Below, piece after piece: positions 54,786-63,652 of a DNA stretch of 64,000 bases. Under the pieces are notes generated by a model. It did not search any database, was not told where the DNA came from, and saw nothing but the letters and a program-made list of their open reading frames with translations. Position numbers and translations under genes: made by a program. This DNA is from QVMM01 sp047030855 (lineage in GTDB: Bacteria; Bacteroidota; Bacteroidia; Bacteroidales; Dysgonomonadaceae). The stretch lies in NCBI GenBank assembly GCA_047030855.1, contig JBKYIJ010000008.1, forward strand, positions 806,001-870,000. Reading direction: 5' to 3'. Numbering within the stretch: position 1 is the stretch's first letter; the number at the start of each line of letters is the position of its first letter.

Positions 54786-55517
54786 ATGTTTCAAAAAACA
54801 GGAATTTACACTTACACAATAGATGCGTACCTGTGCGATTTCAAGGGGCAGGCACCTCTTCCGATGTTAGGCGGATTTATGCTGCAGGTAGCAACCAAAC
54901 ACGCCGAAGAACGCGGATTCGGGTTTAATTCGATGAGCGGGCAAAAACGGGCTTGGGTATTGTCGCGTATGGCTATCGAGATATACGAATACCCGAAGAA
55001 TGACACAACGATCAAGCTTCATACATGGGTTTCGGATGTTAATAAAATCTTTACCGAAAGGTGTTTCGCTTTTGAAAATGAAGAGAGAAAAATGATCGGT
55101 TACGCACGTTCGGTATGGGCTTCCATCGACCTCGAAACACGTCGCCCGACAAATGTTCTGGAACTCGAAGGATTGACAGAATACAACACAGGCGAAGCAT
55201 GCCCGATAGAAGGGATGAAAAAGATACTCCCTGTCAAAGAAGCTGACTCCGTCAGCAGTTTTGATGTGAAATACAGCGATATCGACATAAATAAACATCT
55301 CAACAGCATGAAATACATCGAGCATTACGTCGATCGGTTCGACATCGGGATGTTTAAGGAAAAAGAAATAAGGAGGTTTGAGATCAATTATATTCAGGAA
55401 GCTCATTACGGATCGAATCTCGATATACTGAAAAAAGAAGAAAGCGACGGCATTTTCGTTCTGGAACTGAGAAACGGTGACGCAATTGTCAGCAATGCAA
55501 GAATAACATGGAAATAA
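54786..55517 (+). CDS. Acyl-ACP thioesterase
   Basis: 243 residues. Double hot-dog thioesterase of the acyl-ACP (FatA/FatB-like) family, releasing free fatty acids from acyl carrier protein in the cytosol. First hot dog: GFNSMSGQKRAWVLSRMAIE (in part) with HTWVSDVNKIFTERCF; second: FDVKYSDIDINKHLNSMKYI, the conserved D-x-N-x-H catalytic block, followed by RRFEINYIQEAHYGS. Its place between ilvN and ilvC is an arrangement I associate with Bacteroidetes ilv operons, and may couple branched-chain primer supply to fatty-acid release; that link is inference. Confidence 0.9.
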   Translation: MFQKTGIYTYTIDAYLCDFKGQAPLPMLGGFMLQVATKHAEERGFGFNSMSGQKRAWVLSRMAIEIYEYPKNDTTIKLHTWVSDVNKIFTERCFAFENEERKMIGYARSVWASIDLETRRPTNVLELEGLTEYNTGEACPIEGMKKILPVKEADSVSSFDVKYSDIDINKHLNSMKYIEHYVDRFDIGMFKEKEIRRFEINYIQEAHYGSNLDILKKEESDGIFVLELRNGDAIVSNARITWK

Positions 55518-55544
55518 ATTAATTAACAATCAAATAATTCGGAC

Positions 55545-56591
55545 ATGGCAAAAATGAATTTTGGCGGAGTCACAGAAAACGTTGTTACACGTGAAGAATT
55601 CCCCTTAAAAAAAGCAAAAGAAGTATTAAAGGATGAAACCATTGCGGTTATCGGATATGGAGTGCAAGGACCGGGACAGGCTCTGAATCTTCGTGATAAC
55701 GGATTTAACGTCATTGTAGGGCAACGAAAAGGAGGGAAAACATGGGATAAAGCCGTTGCCGACGGTTGGGTTCCGGGCGAAACTCTTTTTGAAATCGAAG
55801 AGGCTGTAAAAAGAGGCACAATCATAGAATATCTCTTGTCGGATGCCGCACAAATAGAGATGTGGCCCAAAATAAAACCATATCTTACGGCAGGTAAAGC
55901 GCTCTATTTTTCACACGGTTTCGGAATCACATACAAAGACAGAACGGGTATCGTCCCTCCTGCCGACATAGACGTCATTCTGGTTGCCCCGAAAGGATCG
56001 GGGACAAGCCTCCGCAGAATGTTCCTTGAAGGACGCGGGCTTAATTCCAGCTACGCAATATTTCAGGATGCGACAGGTAAAGCGTTGGATCGGGTAACAG
56101 CATTAGGAATAGGAGTAGGATCGGGTTATCTGTTCGAAACGGACTTTAAACGCGAAGTTTATTCCGATCTTACGGGCGAACGCGGAACATTGATGGGCGC
56201 TATTCAGGGAATATTGCTTGCTCAATACGAAGTTCTTCGCGAAAACGGACATACTCCTTCCGAAGCATTCAACGAGACGGTTGAAGAACTTACACAATCG
56301 CTGATGCCTCTTTTTGCTGAGAAAGGAATGGACTGGATGTATGCCAATTGTTCGACAACGGCACAGAGGGGAGCTCTGGACTGGATGACACCGTTTCATG
56401 ACGCCACAAAACCTGTTTTTGAAAAACTTTATAAAGAAGTTGCCTGCGGAAATGAAGCTCAACGTTCGATTGATTCAAACTCAAAATCTGATTACCGGGA
56501 GAAACTGGAGGAAGAACTTAAAGCACTTCGTGAAAGCGAAATGTGGCAAACGGGAGCCGTAGTCAGAAAGCTAAGACCTGAGAATAATTAA
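55545..56591 (+). CDS. ilvC: Ketol-acid reductoisomerase (NADP+)
   Basis: 348 residues. Isomerises and reduces acetolactate and acetohydroxybutyrate with NADPH and Mg. N-terminal Rossmann domain with AVIGYGVQGPGQALNLRDNG (in part) and VGQRKGGKTWDKA; KGSGTSLRRMFLEGRG; C-terminal helical knotted domain with DLTGERGTLMGAIQG (metal-binding Asp/Glu) and NCSTTAQRGALDW. The insertion between Rossmann segments is of the type seen in Bacteroidetes/plant-like class I enzymes rather than the shortest bacterial form. Last gene of the operon before a strong terminator. Confidence 0.96.
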   Translation: MAKMNFGGVTENVVTREEFPLKKAKEVLKDETIAVIGYGVQGPGQALNLRDNGFNVIVGQRKGGKTWDKAVADGWVPGETLFEIEEAVKRGTIIEYLLSDAAQIEMWPKIKPYLTAGKALYFSHGFGITYKDRTGIVPPADIDVILVAPKGSGTSLRRMFLEGRGLNSSYAIFQDATGKALDRVTALGIGVGSGYLFETDFKREVYSDLTGERGTLMGAIQGILLAQYEVLRENGHTPSEAFNETVEELTQSLMPLFAEKGMDWMYANCSTTAQRGALDWMTPFHDATKPVFEKLYKEVACGNEAQRSIDSNSKSDYREKLEEELKALRESEMWQTGAVVRKLRPENN

Positions 56592-56612
56592 CCTAAGCAG
56601 ATATTTACTTTA

Positions 56613-56642
56613 AACGGATTGCCGGACAGCAATCCGTTTTTT
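56613..56642 (+). terminator. Intrinsic terminator after ilvC
   Basis: 11-bp perfect stem AAACGGATTGC / GCAATCCGTTT (56613-56623, 56630-56640), CGGACA loop, T-rich tail. Ends the ilvD-ilvC operon. Confidence 0.9.
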
Positions 56643-56688
56643 CATGTATTTTACAAGTATGGTAAATTGTATTGTTTAGCTAAAATCG

Positions 56689-56696
56689 TATATTTG
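56689..56696 (+). promoter_or_regulatory. Bacteroidetes promoter of ilvE
   Basis: TATATTTG -7 box with TTG at 56667-56669, 19 bases upstream. Shows that ilvE has its own promoter outside the attenuated operon. Confidence 0.58.
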
Positions 56697-56741
56697 TTGA
56701 AAAATCAATTTTTTGAATAATCACAGATAAAACAACCTGAT

Positions 56742-57761
56742 ATGGAAGCAATTGACTGGGGCAAATTATCCTTCGGATATATGAAGACCGATTATAACGT
56801 AAGAATCTGGTTTAAAGATGGTAAATGGGGAGAGATCGAAACTTCCGACTCCGAAAACATCAATTTGCACATGGCTGCAACCTGCCTGCATTACGGACAA
56901 GAAGCTTTCGAAGGACTTAAAGCCTTCAAAGGCAAAGACGGGAAAGTAAGAATATTCCGTATGCGTGAAAATGCGTTGCGTCTTGCCTCCTCCTGTAGAG
57001 GCATCTTAATGCAGGAACTGCCTGCCGAGCTTTTTGAGGAAGCTGTGATAAAAGCCGTGAAATTAAACGAACGCTTCATACCTCCGTACGAAAGCGGCTG
57101 TTCTTTGTATATCCGCCCTTTGCTTATCGGGACAAGCCCACAGGTAGGGGTAAAAGCCGCTAAGGAATATTTATTCGTCGTATTTGTGACGCCTGTCGGC
57201 CCTTATTTCAAAGAAGGCTTCAAACCGACACCCGTTGTTATCATGAGGAGTTACGACAGGGCTGCACCTCACGGAACAGGAACGTTCAAAGTAGGAGGAA
57301 ATTATGCTGCCAGCCTTGTAGCAGGAGAAAAAGCCCACGAAATGGGTTATGCTGCCGTATTATACTTGGACGCAAAAGAAAAGAAATATCTGGACGAATG
57401 TGGTCCCGCAAACTTTTTCGGAATAAAAAACAACACATACATAACTCCAAAATCATCTTCTATCCTGCCTTCGATCACCAACAAAAGCCTGATGCAACTG
57501 GCTGAAGAAATGGGAATGAAAGTAGAAAGGCGTCAGATTCCCGAAGAAGAATTGTCTACATTCGAAGAAGCAGGCGAATGTGGAACGGCTGCCGTCATAT
57601 CGCCCATATCGAGAATAGACGACATTGAGGAAAACAAGTCTTATATTTTCTCGGAAGACGGGAAAGCAGGGGTTGTCTGTACAAAATTATACAATAAATT
57701 GCGTGCCATTCAGTACGGAGACGAACCCGATAAATACGGCTGGGTGACAATAATAGATTGA
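56742..57761 (+). CDS. ilvE: Branched-chain amino acid aminotransferase
   Basis: 339 residues, fold-type IV PLP enzyme. Converts the 2-oxo acids made by the upstream operon to Val, Leu and Ile with glutamate as amino donor. Motifs: [50 protein letters not shown] with the PLP-binding Lys, [13 protein letters not shown], and the C-terminal [12 protein letters not shown]. The sequence matches the eukaryotic-like long BCAT form common in Bacteroidetes. Its stop overlaps the possible TTG start of the lptB frame, so lptB is probably read through from here. Confidence 0.96.
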   Translation: MEAIDWGKLSFGYMKTDYNVRIWFKDGKWGEIETSDSENINLHMAATCLHYGQEAFEGLKAFKGKDGKVRIFRMRENALRLASSCRGILMQELPAELFEEAVIKAVKLNERFIPPYESGCSLYIRPLLIGTSPQVGVKAAKEYLFVVFVTPVGPYFKEGFKPTPVVIMRSYDRAAPHGTGTFKVGGNYAASLVAGEKAHEMGYAAVLYLDAKEKKYLDECGPANFFGIKNNTYITPKSSSILPSITNKSLMQLAEEMGMKVERRQIPEEELSTFEEAGECGTAAVISPISRIDDIEENKSYIFSEDGKAGVVCTKLYNKLRAIQYGDEPDKYGWVTIID

Positions 57762-57766
57762 CGTTG

Positions 57767-58534
57767 ATGGAAGCGGAAAACAACACAATGGTTCTTCGAA
57801 CCGAAAACCTTGTTAAAAGATATAAGTCGAGGACAGTTGTAGATCATGTGTCCATTAAAGTAAAACAGGGAGAAATCGTCGGTTTGCTGGGGCCCAACGG
57901 AGCGGGGAAAACCACCACTTTTTACATGACGGTAGGTTTGGTTATGCCCAACGAGGGACAGATTTTTCTGAACGATCAGGACATAACGAAATTTCCCGTA
58001 TACAAACGTGCCCAGAACGGAATCGGTTATCTGGCGCAGGAAGCTTCCATTTTCAGAAAAATGTCGGTTGAAGACAACATTCGTGCTGTTCTCGAAATGA
58101 CTAAAACGAGTAAAGAATACCAGAAAGAAAAACTTGAAAGCCTCATCTCAGAGTTCGGACTTGAGAAAGTACGGAAAAATCTGGGTGACAGGCTATCTGG
58201 GGGTGAAAGGCGAAGAGCAGAAATCGCAAGGTGTCTTGCCATTGATCCTAAATTCATAATGCTCGACGAACCCTTTGCGGGAGTGGATCCGATTGCAGTA
58301 CAGGACATTCAGGAAATCGTGGCACAACTGAAGTATAAAAACATCGGTATATTAATCACCGACCACAATGTCGATGAAACGTTAAGCATCACGGACAGAG
58401 CCTATCTTCTGTTCGAAGGGAGAGTTCTCTTCCAAGGAACGGCCGAACAACTGGCAGCGAACGAGATTGTGCGTGAAAAATACCTCGGACGGGACTTCGA
58501 ATTGAAGAGACGAATATTTGATCACTTAAAATAA
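57767..58534 (+). CDS. lptB: LPS export ABC transporter ATP-binding protein LptB
   Basis: 255 residues from ATG 57767 (ATG 57788, giving MVLRTENL, is an alternative). ATPase of the LptB2FG complex that extracts lipopolysaccharide from the inner membrane. Walker [16 protein letters not shown]-loop YLAQEASIF, signature [16 protein letters not shown], Walker [17 protein letters not shown] and switch [11 protein letters not shown]. The LSGGERRR and FAGVDPIAV forms are diagnostic for LptB against other ABC ATPases. Neighbours are ilvE and ruvX; LptD is about 12 kb upstream. Confidence 0.95.
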   Translation: MEAENNTMVLRTENLVKRYKSRTVVDHVSIKVKQGEIVGLLGPNGAGKTTTFYMTVGLVMPNEGQIFLNDQDITKFPVYKRAQNGIGYLAQEASIFRKMSVEDNIRAVLEMTKTSKEYQKEKLESLISEFGLEKVRKNLGDRLSGGERRRAEIARCLAIDPKFIMLDEPFAGVDPIAVQDIQEIVAQLKYKNIGILITDHNVDETLSITDRAYLLFEGRVLFQGTAEQLAANEIVREKYLGRDFELKRRIFDHLK

Positions 58535-58556
58535 TTTGTATAATAAAAAAATTACC

Positions 58557-58564
58557 TATCTTTG
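58557..58564 (+). promoter_or_regulatory. Bacteroidetes -7 box (TATCTTTG) before ruvX
   Basis: TATCTTTG followed by C, only 6 bases before the ruvX ATG at 58571, so a transcript from it would be leaderless or nearly so. Confidence 0.45.
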
Positions 58565-58570
58565 CGCCTC

Positions 58571-59008
58571 ATGGGTAGATTGTTAGCCATAGATTATGGC
58601 ACAAAACGAACAGGAATAGCGGTAACAGACACTTTACAAATCATAGCAACAGGACTGACAACAGTATCTACTCAAAATTTGCTTGATTTTTTAAAAAAAT
58701 ATATGGCAGAGGAAAAGGTTGATTACATTATCATAGGATCCCCCAAACAGATGAATAATAAGCCATCGGAAAATATGAGCAAAGTCAACGGATTTGTAAA
58801 AATCTTAAAAAAGGAATTTCCATATACTGATGTCGTATATTATGACGAAAGATTTACTTCTGTCTTGGCACATAAAGCTATGTTAGACGGAGGACTTAAA
58901 AAAACGGACAGGCAAAACAAAGCTCTCGTTGACGAAATAAGTGCCGTCATACTTTTGCAAAGCTACATGGAGAGTAATTCTTACATAGAAAGAAATAACA
59001 GAAAATGA
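58571..59008 (+). CDS. ruvX: Holliday junction resolvase-like protein RuvX (YqgF)
   Basis: 145 residues from ATG 58571; the frame opens three codons earlier at a TTG that overlaps the -7 box. RNase H-fold nuclease implicated in pre-16S rRNA processing. Motifs: LLAIDYGTKRTGIAVTD with the first catalytic Asp, DYIIIGSPKQMN, VYYDERFTS with the catalytic Glu region, and DEISAVILLQSYM with the last acidic residue. Complete. Overlaps def by 4 bases (ATGA). Confidence 0.93.
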   Translation: MGRLLAIDYGTKRTGIAVTDTLQIIATGLTTVSTQNLLDFLKKYMAEEKVDYIIIGSPKQMNNKPSENMSKVNGFVKILKKEFPYTDVVYYDERFTSVLAHKAMLDGGLKKTDRQNKALVDEISAVILLQSYMESNSYIERNNRK

Positions 59009-59571
59009 TATTACCTATATATTTATACGGTCAACCGATTTTACGAAAGGAGACTAAAAAAATCAACCCCGACTATCCGAATCTTAAAGAACTGGTAGAA
59101 AATATGTTTGAAACAATGTATCAGGCTGACGGGATCGGTTTGGCAGCCCCACAAGTTGGATTAGACATTAAACTTTTCGTTATAGATTTATCCCCTTTGG
59201 GAGAAGACGATCCTCAATACCTGAATTTCAAGAAGGTTTTTATTAATGCGGAAATCACAGAATCTTCGGAAGAAGTCGTAAATATGCAGGAAGGTTGCCT
59301 GAGCATACCGGGAATAAACGAATCGGTAACAAGGCCTAAAAAAATCAGAATAAAATATATGGACGAAAATTTTACCGAACACGACGAGGTGTATGGCGAT
59401 TTCTTTGCGAGATGTATTCAACACGAATACGATCATACAAACGGTGTAATGTTCGTAGATAAAATATCCGGTATCCGTAAACAATTGGTCAAATCAAAAT
59501 TGAACAATATGATAAAAGGATCGGTATCCTGTTCTTACAAAATAAAACCCTTACAAACCAAACATACATAA
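59005..59571 (+). CDS. def: Peptide deformylase
   Basis: 188 residues. Metalloenzyme that removes the N-formyl group from nascent proteins. All three motifs are intact: GIGLAAPQVG, EGCLSIPG (metal Cys) and QHEYDHTNG (two metal His and the catalytic Glu). Translationally coupled to ruvX by a 4-base overlap. Six bases later the first exopolysaccharide export gene begins; in the Bacteroides gene order I recall, a TPR gene follows def here, and in this window that TPR gene appears only at 63653. Confidence 0.97.
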   Translation: MILPIYLYGQPILRKETKKINPDYPNLKELVENMFETMYQADGIGLAAPQVGLDIKLFVIDLSPLGEDDPQYLNFKKVFINAEITESSEEVVNMQEGCLSIPGINESVTRPKKIRIKYMDENFTEHDEVYGDFFARCIQHEYDHTNGVMFVDKISGIRKQLVKSKLNNMIKGSVSCSYKIKPLQTKHT

Positions 59572-59577
59572 TGTGTT

Positions 59578-60372
59578 ATGGAAAAGAAAGTAATCTTTGC
59601 ATTTTTATCTGTCTTAATTCTTTTTGCGTCTTGTATCACACCGAAGCAAACAAACTTATTACAGGATATAAATAAAAACTACCCGAATGATGATGTCGCT
59701 CCTATTGATTATAAAATAATCCCCGGAGATCAACTTACTTTGATAGTTTATACATTGGACGAAAGTATAAAAAGCTTATTTTCCGCTTACATATCAGACA
59801 GACCTACCGATGGCGGCGGAAATCCTGTAAGTGATATACAGACAAGCAATATGGCGAACAACTCGTTAAGCGTATTATCTTCTGGAACAATAAGAATTCC
59901 TTATATAGGCGAAGTATATGTATTGGATATGACAGTCTTAGAGGCTAAGAGAATTATCAGTAACAAATTCAAAGAATTTTCACCGAATGTTTCTATTGAT
60001 CTTTCGTTAAGAAACAGATATTATTATGTATTAGGAGAATTGGGACCGGGAGTGCAAACTATGCAAAATTTAAGAATAAATATATTTCAGGCTTTAGCAC
60101 AAACAGGGAATATCAGCAGATATGGCGACCGGAAGAATGTAAAAATAATTAGGCAGACGGCAACCGGAACCGAAGTAAAGACTTTTGACATACGCTCAAA
60201 AGAAATACTTAATTCAGACTACTATTATATACAACCTAACGATGTGATATACGTACCTCAGAGACAGATCAAGTTCTTTGGAGGAATATCGTCATTTGCC
60301 GAAATATTCAGTTTTATCGGCACTTTAGCGGGATTAGGATTAGGCATATGGGCTGCGGTAGATAGATTTTAA
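59578..60372 (+). CDS. Polysaccharide export lipoprotein (Wza-like) 1
   Basis: 264 residues. Lipoprotein signal with lipidated Cys19 (LFASC). Poly_export domain and SLBB-like segments: YKIIPGDQLTLIVY, SSGTIRIPYIGEVYVLDMTV, RNRYYYVLGELGPGVQTM, YYYIQPNDVIYVPQ, then a C-terminal hydrophobic helix (about 240-258) that should cross the outer membrane as in Wza. By family it forms the outer-membrane channel for capsule or exopolysaccharide. It is tandem with a paralogue 20 bases downstream; they share the starts CITPKQTNLLQ and CISPKATNLLQ. Confidence 0.9.
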   Translation: MEKKVIFAFLSVLILFASCITPKQTNLLQDINKNYPNDDVAPIDYKIIPGDQLTLIVYTLDESIKSLFSAYISDRPTDGGGNPVSDIQTSNMANNSLSVLSSGTIRIPYIGEVYVLDMTVLEAKRIISNKFKEFSPNVSIDLSLRNRYYYVLGELGPGVQTMQNLRINIFQALAQTGNISRYGDRKNVKIIRQTATGTEVKTFDIRSKEILNSDYYYIQPNDVIYVPQRQIKFFGGISSFAEIFSFIGTLAGLGLGIWAAVDRF

Positions 60373-60391
60373 CAAAATAAGTAAAGCCAAA

Positions 60392-61168
60392 ATGAAAAAG
60401 CAAATAAAAGTTATGAATCTATATAAGAAATTGTTATACATATACGCTTTCGGAGGAATTATAATATTTTTAGGTTCATGTATATCTCCAAAAGCGACCA
60501 ATCTTCTGCAACAGAGAGAACCCTTTTATCCGACTAAAGAGGTTCAAGAGTACCAACTCAGAATCAACGATGTCATTTATTGTACAATTATGACAAAAGA
60601 CGCGGATTTTGCCGAAACGTTTAACGGAATAATTTCTGTAGCCAACACAAATCCTACAAACATCCCTTATACCGTTTACGAAAACGGGAACATATCCATT
60701 CCGTTTTTTGGTGAGATTAAGGTAGAAGGACTCACGATAAATGAAGCGGAAGTAATTATTGAAAATAGGATGAAACAATCCTTTCCCGATGCACAAGTAA
60801 GGGTCAGGCTTGGAAATAATATCTTTTATGTTGTTTCTGCAGGGACCAATGGTACATATTCCCTTATAAAAGAGAATATGACAATATACCAAGCACTTGC
60901 CGTATCCGGAAATGTTGCAGAAGATATTGATATGACTAAAATTAAAATAGTTCGTACAGAAAACGGAAGAGATGTAATAAAAACCTTCAATCTACGTTCG
61001 GAATCAGTAATAGAATCAGAATTCTATTATATAAAACCTAACGATGTAATTTATTACTCCACCAGTAACAGCTCTTTTTTCAGAGTAGGCTCTTTCAGCG
61101 CATTTGTTGGAACAATCCTGCTCCCTATAACATTCATCGCAGGGATGGCCGCTTGGAAATTTTGGTAA
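60392..61168 (+). CDS. Polysaccharide export lipoprotein (Wza-like) 2
   Basis: 258 residues (ATG 60413 gives 251 and an equally good signal). Lipobox LGSC. Same layout as the preceding gene: YQLRINDVIYCTIMT, NGNISIPFFGEIKVEGLTI, FYVVSAGTNGTYSLI, FYYIKPNDVIYYS, and a C-terminal helix AFVGTILLPITFIAGMAAW. Overall it is a diverged duplicate, with the DVIY motif retained in both but different surface loops. Two Wza-like subunits in tandem suggest a hetero-oligomeric channel or division of labour. Three bases separate it from wzc. Confidence 0.9.
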   Translation: MKKQIKVMNLYKKLLYIYAFGGIIIFLGSCISPKATNLLQQREPFYPTKEVQEYQLRINDVIYCTIMTKDADFAETFNGIISVANTNPTNIPYTVYENGNISIPFFGEIKVEGLTINEAEVIIENRMKQSFPDAQVRVRLGNNIFYVVSAGTNGTYSLIKENMTIYQALAVSGNVAEDIDMTKIKIVRTENGRDVIKTFNLRSESVIESEFYYIKPNDVIYYSTSNSSFFRVGSFSAFVGTILLPITFIAGMAAWKFW

Positions 61169-61171
61169 TTT

Positions 61172-63567
61172 ATGGAACAAAACAGATTCAACGAATTTAA
61201 AGATCCTTACTTCGATGAAGTACAGGCCAAGACAAAGTTCTCCTTCGACTTTGTTTTATGGTTTTATCGTATATTAAAATATTGGTACTTGTTTGTGATT
61301 TCATTAATTTTATTTTTGGGATACGCCTATCTCAAAAATAAATCTTGGATTCCTTTATATCTAAGCCAAGCAACGGTAATGATAGAACCAAGAGGTAACT
61401 CCATAAGCGTTGCGATGGGAACCGTTTCTTATAATAACATCAGAAATTCGAATAATCAGCAAACAATATTAAAATCGCGAAAACTTGCCAGCAGGGCAAT
61501 AGAAAAGATGCCTCAGCAACAGGTAAATTATTTTCGAAAGACAAGATTCAAAACTGAAAATCTTTACGGATTCACTCCTGTTGTAATAGAATGCAACTAT
61601 ATTGCGCCAAGTGCATATAATTATGTCTATTATATAGAACCGATCAACTCCGAGAAATGTCGAATTTCATACGGAGAAACAGAAAGTACCCCACCATTTA
61701 CAATGGAAGTGAATTACGGGCAGTTCGTTCAAGAATCGCGCTTCTTCATCAAAATAAATAAAACGGAGCGTTTTACACCCAATTTCAGACCTTTTAACTT
61801 CAGATTCGTTTCAAAAGAGGAACTTGTCAATTACTATTCGAATCGCGTAAATACAAATCCGCTGGCAGAAGGGTCTTCTGCTCTTACCGTGTCAATTGTC
61901 GGCAATAATTCCAATCAAGACGTCGAATTTCTGGATGTTCTGCTGGACGAGTTCAGAGATAATAATCTGGAGTTAAAAAACGAAGCTTCAGATAATACTA
62001 TAAGATTCATCGACCATCAGTTAGGTATCATAACAGATTCTTTAAACATATCTGAAAGTACATTCAAAGATTTTCAGGACAGAACGGGCATATACAGCAT
62101 AGAATCCGAAACAAGCAGGGAAAAGCTTAATGAAACCCTGAGTGCATTAGGTGAACTTAAGGCTAAGGAAAATGCTGTATTAATTTTAACCGATACCATA
62201 AACAATACCATTCTAAACAACGAAGAACTGGTTGATCCGGGAACCCTCGGAATAGCATTACAACAAGGGAACACCGTAAACTTGTCGGAATACGTAAAAG
62301 AATATAATAAGATAGTACGTATACTACAAGATATGGGACGCGCCAATCCTCTGTACGAGCAGAATGAAAAGAACCTGATAAAACTTAAAATAAACATATT
62401 GGAAGGGCTTCGAACAGTTCAGGGACAAATACAGGCACAAAAGGAAGCTTGGAACAGGAGTCTTACGACATAGAACATAAAATGACGGAACTACCTTCAC
62501 AGGAAAGGCAATTTTTGAGATATCAAAGGCTGTATAAACTAAATGAATCATATACAACATACCTGATGCAAAAAAAGGTACGAAGCAAATATACAAAAAG
62601 CATCAAATGTCCCTGACAATTATATCCTTGAGCCACCTAAACAAATGGGAGGTGCAAGAAATGTAGGCGAAAAGTCGGAAAGATATATGATGTGTTTCGT
62701 TATCGGATTAGCGTTGCCTCTGGCTTTTATAATATGTAAAGAAGAGTTTTTCAATTTTACGGTTTCCACAAAAGAAGAATGTGAAAGAATATCGGGAATG
62801 CCCGTTATCGGAACCATTGAAAACATATCTAAGAAACTGAAAAAAGGAAATCTTTTGCTTGTAAAGAATTTCCCGAAATCAAGTTTTGCCGAATCGTTCC
62901 GTAATATGCGGATACGTATCGAATATATGGCACAACGCGAATTTCCGATAAGCCTGTTGGTTACATCAGCAGAGCCTGCTGACGGTAAAACGTTTATAGC
63001 CTCAAACATGGCTTCCGTTTACCAGATGACAGGAAAAAAAAGTGATCCTTCTTGATTTCGACTTAAGAAGACCTTCAGTTGCGAAAAATCTGGGAATAAA
63101 TACGAAAAAAAGGTATTTCCAACTTCCTTATAGGACAAGTGACTTTAGATGAAATAACCATAAGCCACCCAGAATTCGGGTTTGATGTTATTACGGCAGG
63201 AACACTTCCTCCTAACCCCAGTGAATTGATCAAAACGAAGAAAACAAAAGACCTTATCGCCTATCTAAAAACTGTTTATGACTATGTAGTAATCGACTGT
63301 AGCCCGATCGGACTTGTTTCTGACGCTTACATATTGTCTAAAATGGTTGATGCGACACTCTTTGTCATACGAAGGAACAAGACTAATAAATCTTTCTTCA
63401 AAAGCGTAATAACCCAAGTAAAGAATGACGGACTGGAACACTTCGCACTGATATTTAACGATGTCAAAGGACGAGAAGGGTATTACGGTACGTCCCGATA
63501 TTACGGCGACAAGTCTTATTACCTGAAGCGCAACTCTTACTATCATGACGATTATTTCGAAAAATAA
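61172..63567 (+). CDS. Exopolysaccharide chain-length regulator / bacterial tyrosine kinase (Wzc/GumC), four frameshifts
   Basis: Inner-membrane co-polymerase and autokinase, about 797 residues after correction. Wzz domain with a first helix near 38-55 and a large coiled-coil periplasmic part; second helix VIGLALPLAFIIC; kinase domain with Walker A SAEPADGKTFIASNMA, Walker A' GKKVILLDFDLRRP and Walker B DYVVIDCSPIGLVSDAY; C-terminal cluster of nine Tyr in four YY pairs plus one (GYYGTSRYYGDKSYY, SYYHDDY). Indels: A4 at 62439-62442 one short; A7 62570-62576, A8 63034-63041 and A7 63105-63111 one long each. Each fix restores a conserved block (e.g. LMQKRYEANIQKASNVP, TKKGISNFLIGQ). If real, the gene is dead. 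Confidence 0.87.
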
Positions 63568-63578
63568 AAAAATATAAA

Positions 63579-63607
63579 AAGAAGGCTGCTAAAGCCTTCT
63601 TTTTTTG
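63579..63607 (+). terminator. Intrinsic terminator after wzc
   Basis: 9-bp stem AAGAAGGCT / AGCCTTCTT (63579-63587, 63593-63601), GCTAA loop, T tail to 63606. Closes the export operon. Confidence 0.85.
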
Positions 63608-63625
63608 TACTATTCCTTTAATTTA

Positions 63626-63633
63626 TATATTTG
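63626..63633 (+). promoter_or_regulatory. Bacteroidetes -7 box (TATATTTG) for the TPR gene
   Basis: TATATTTG followed by C, 20 bases before the ATG at 63653. Confidence 0.52.
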
Positions 63634-63652
63634 CCTAATATTCAATTAATAC

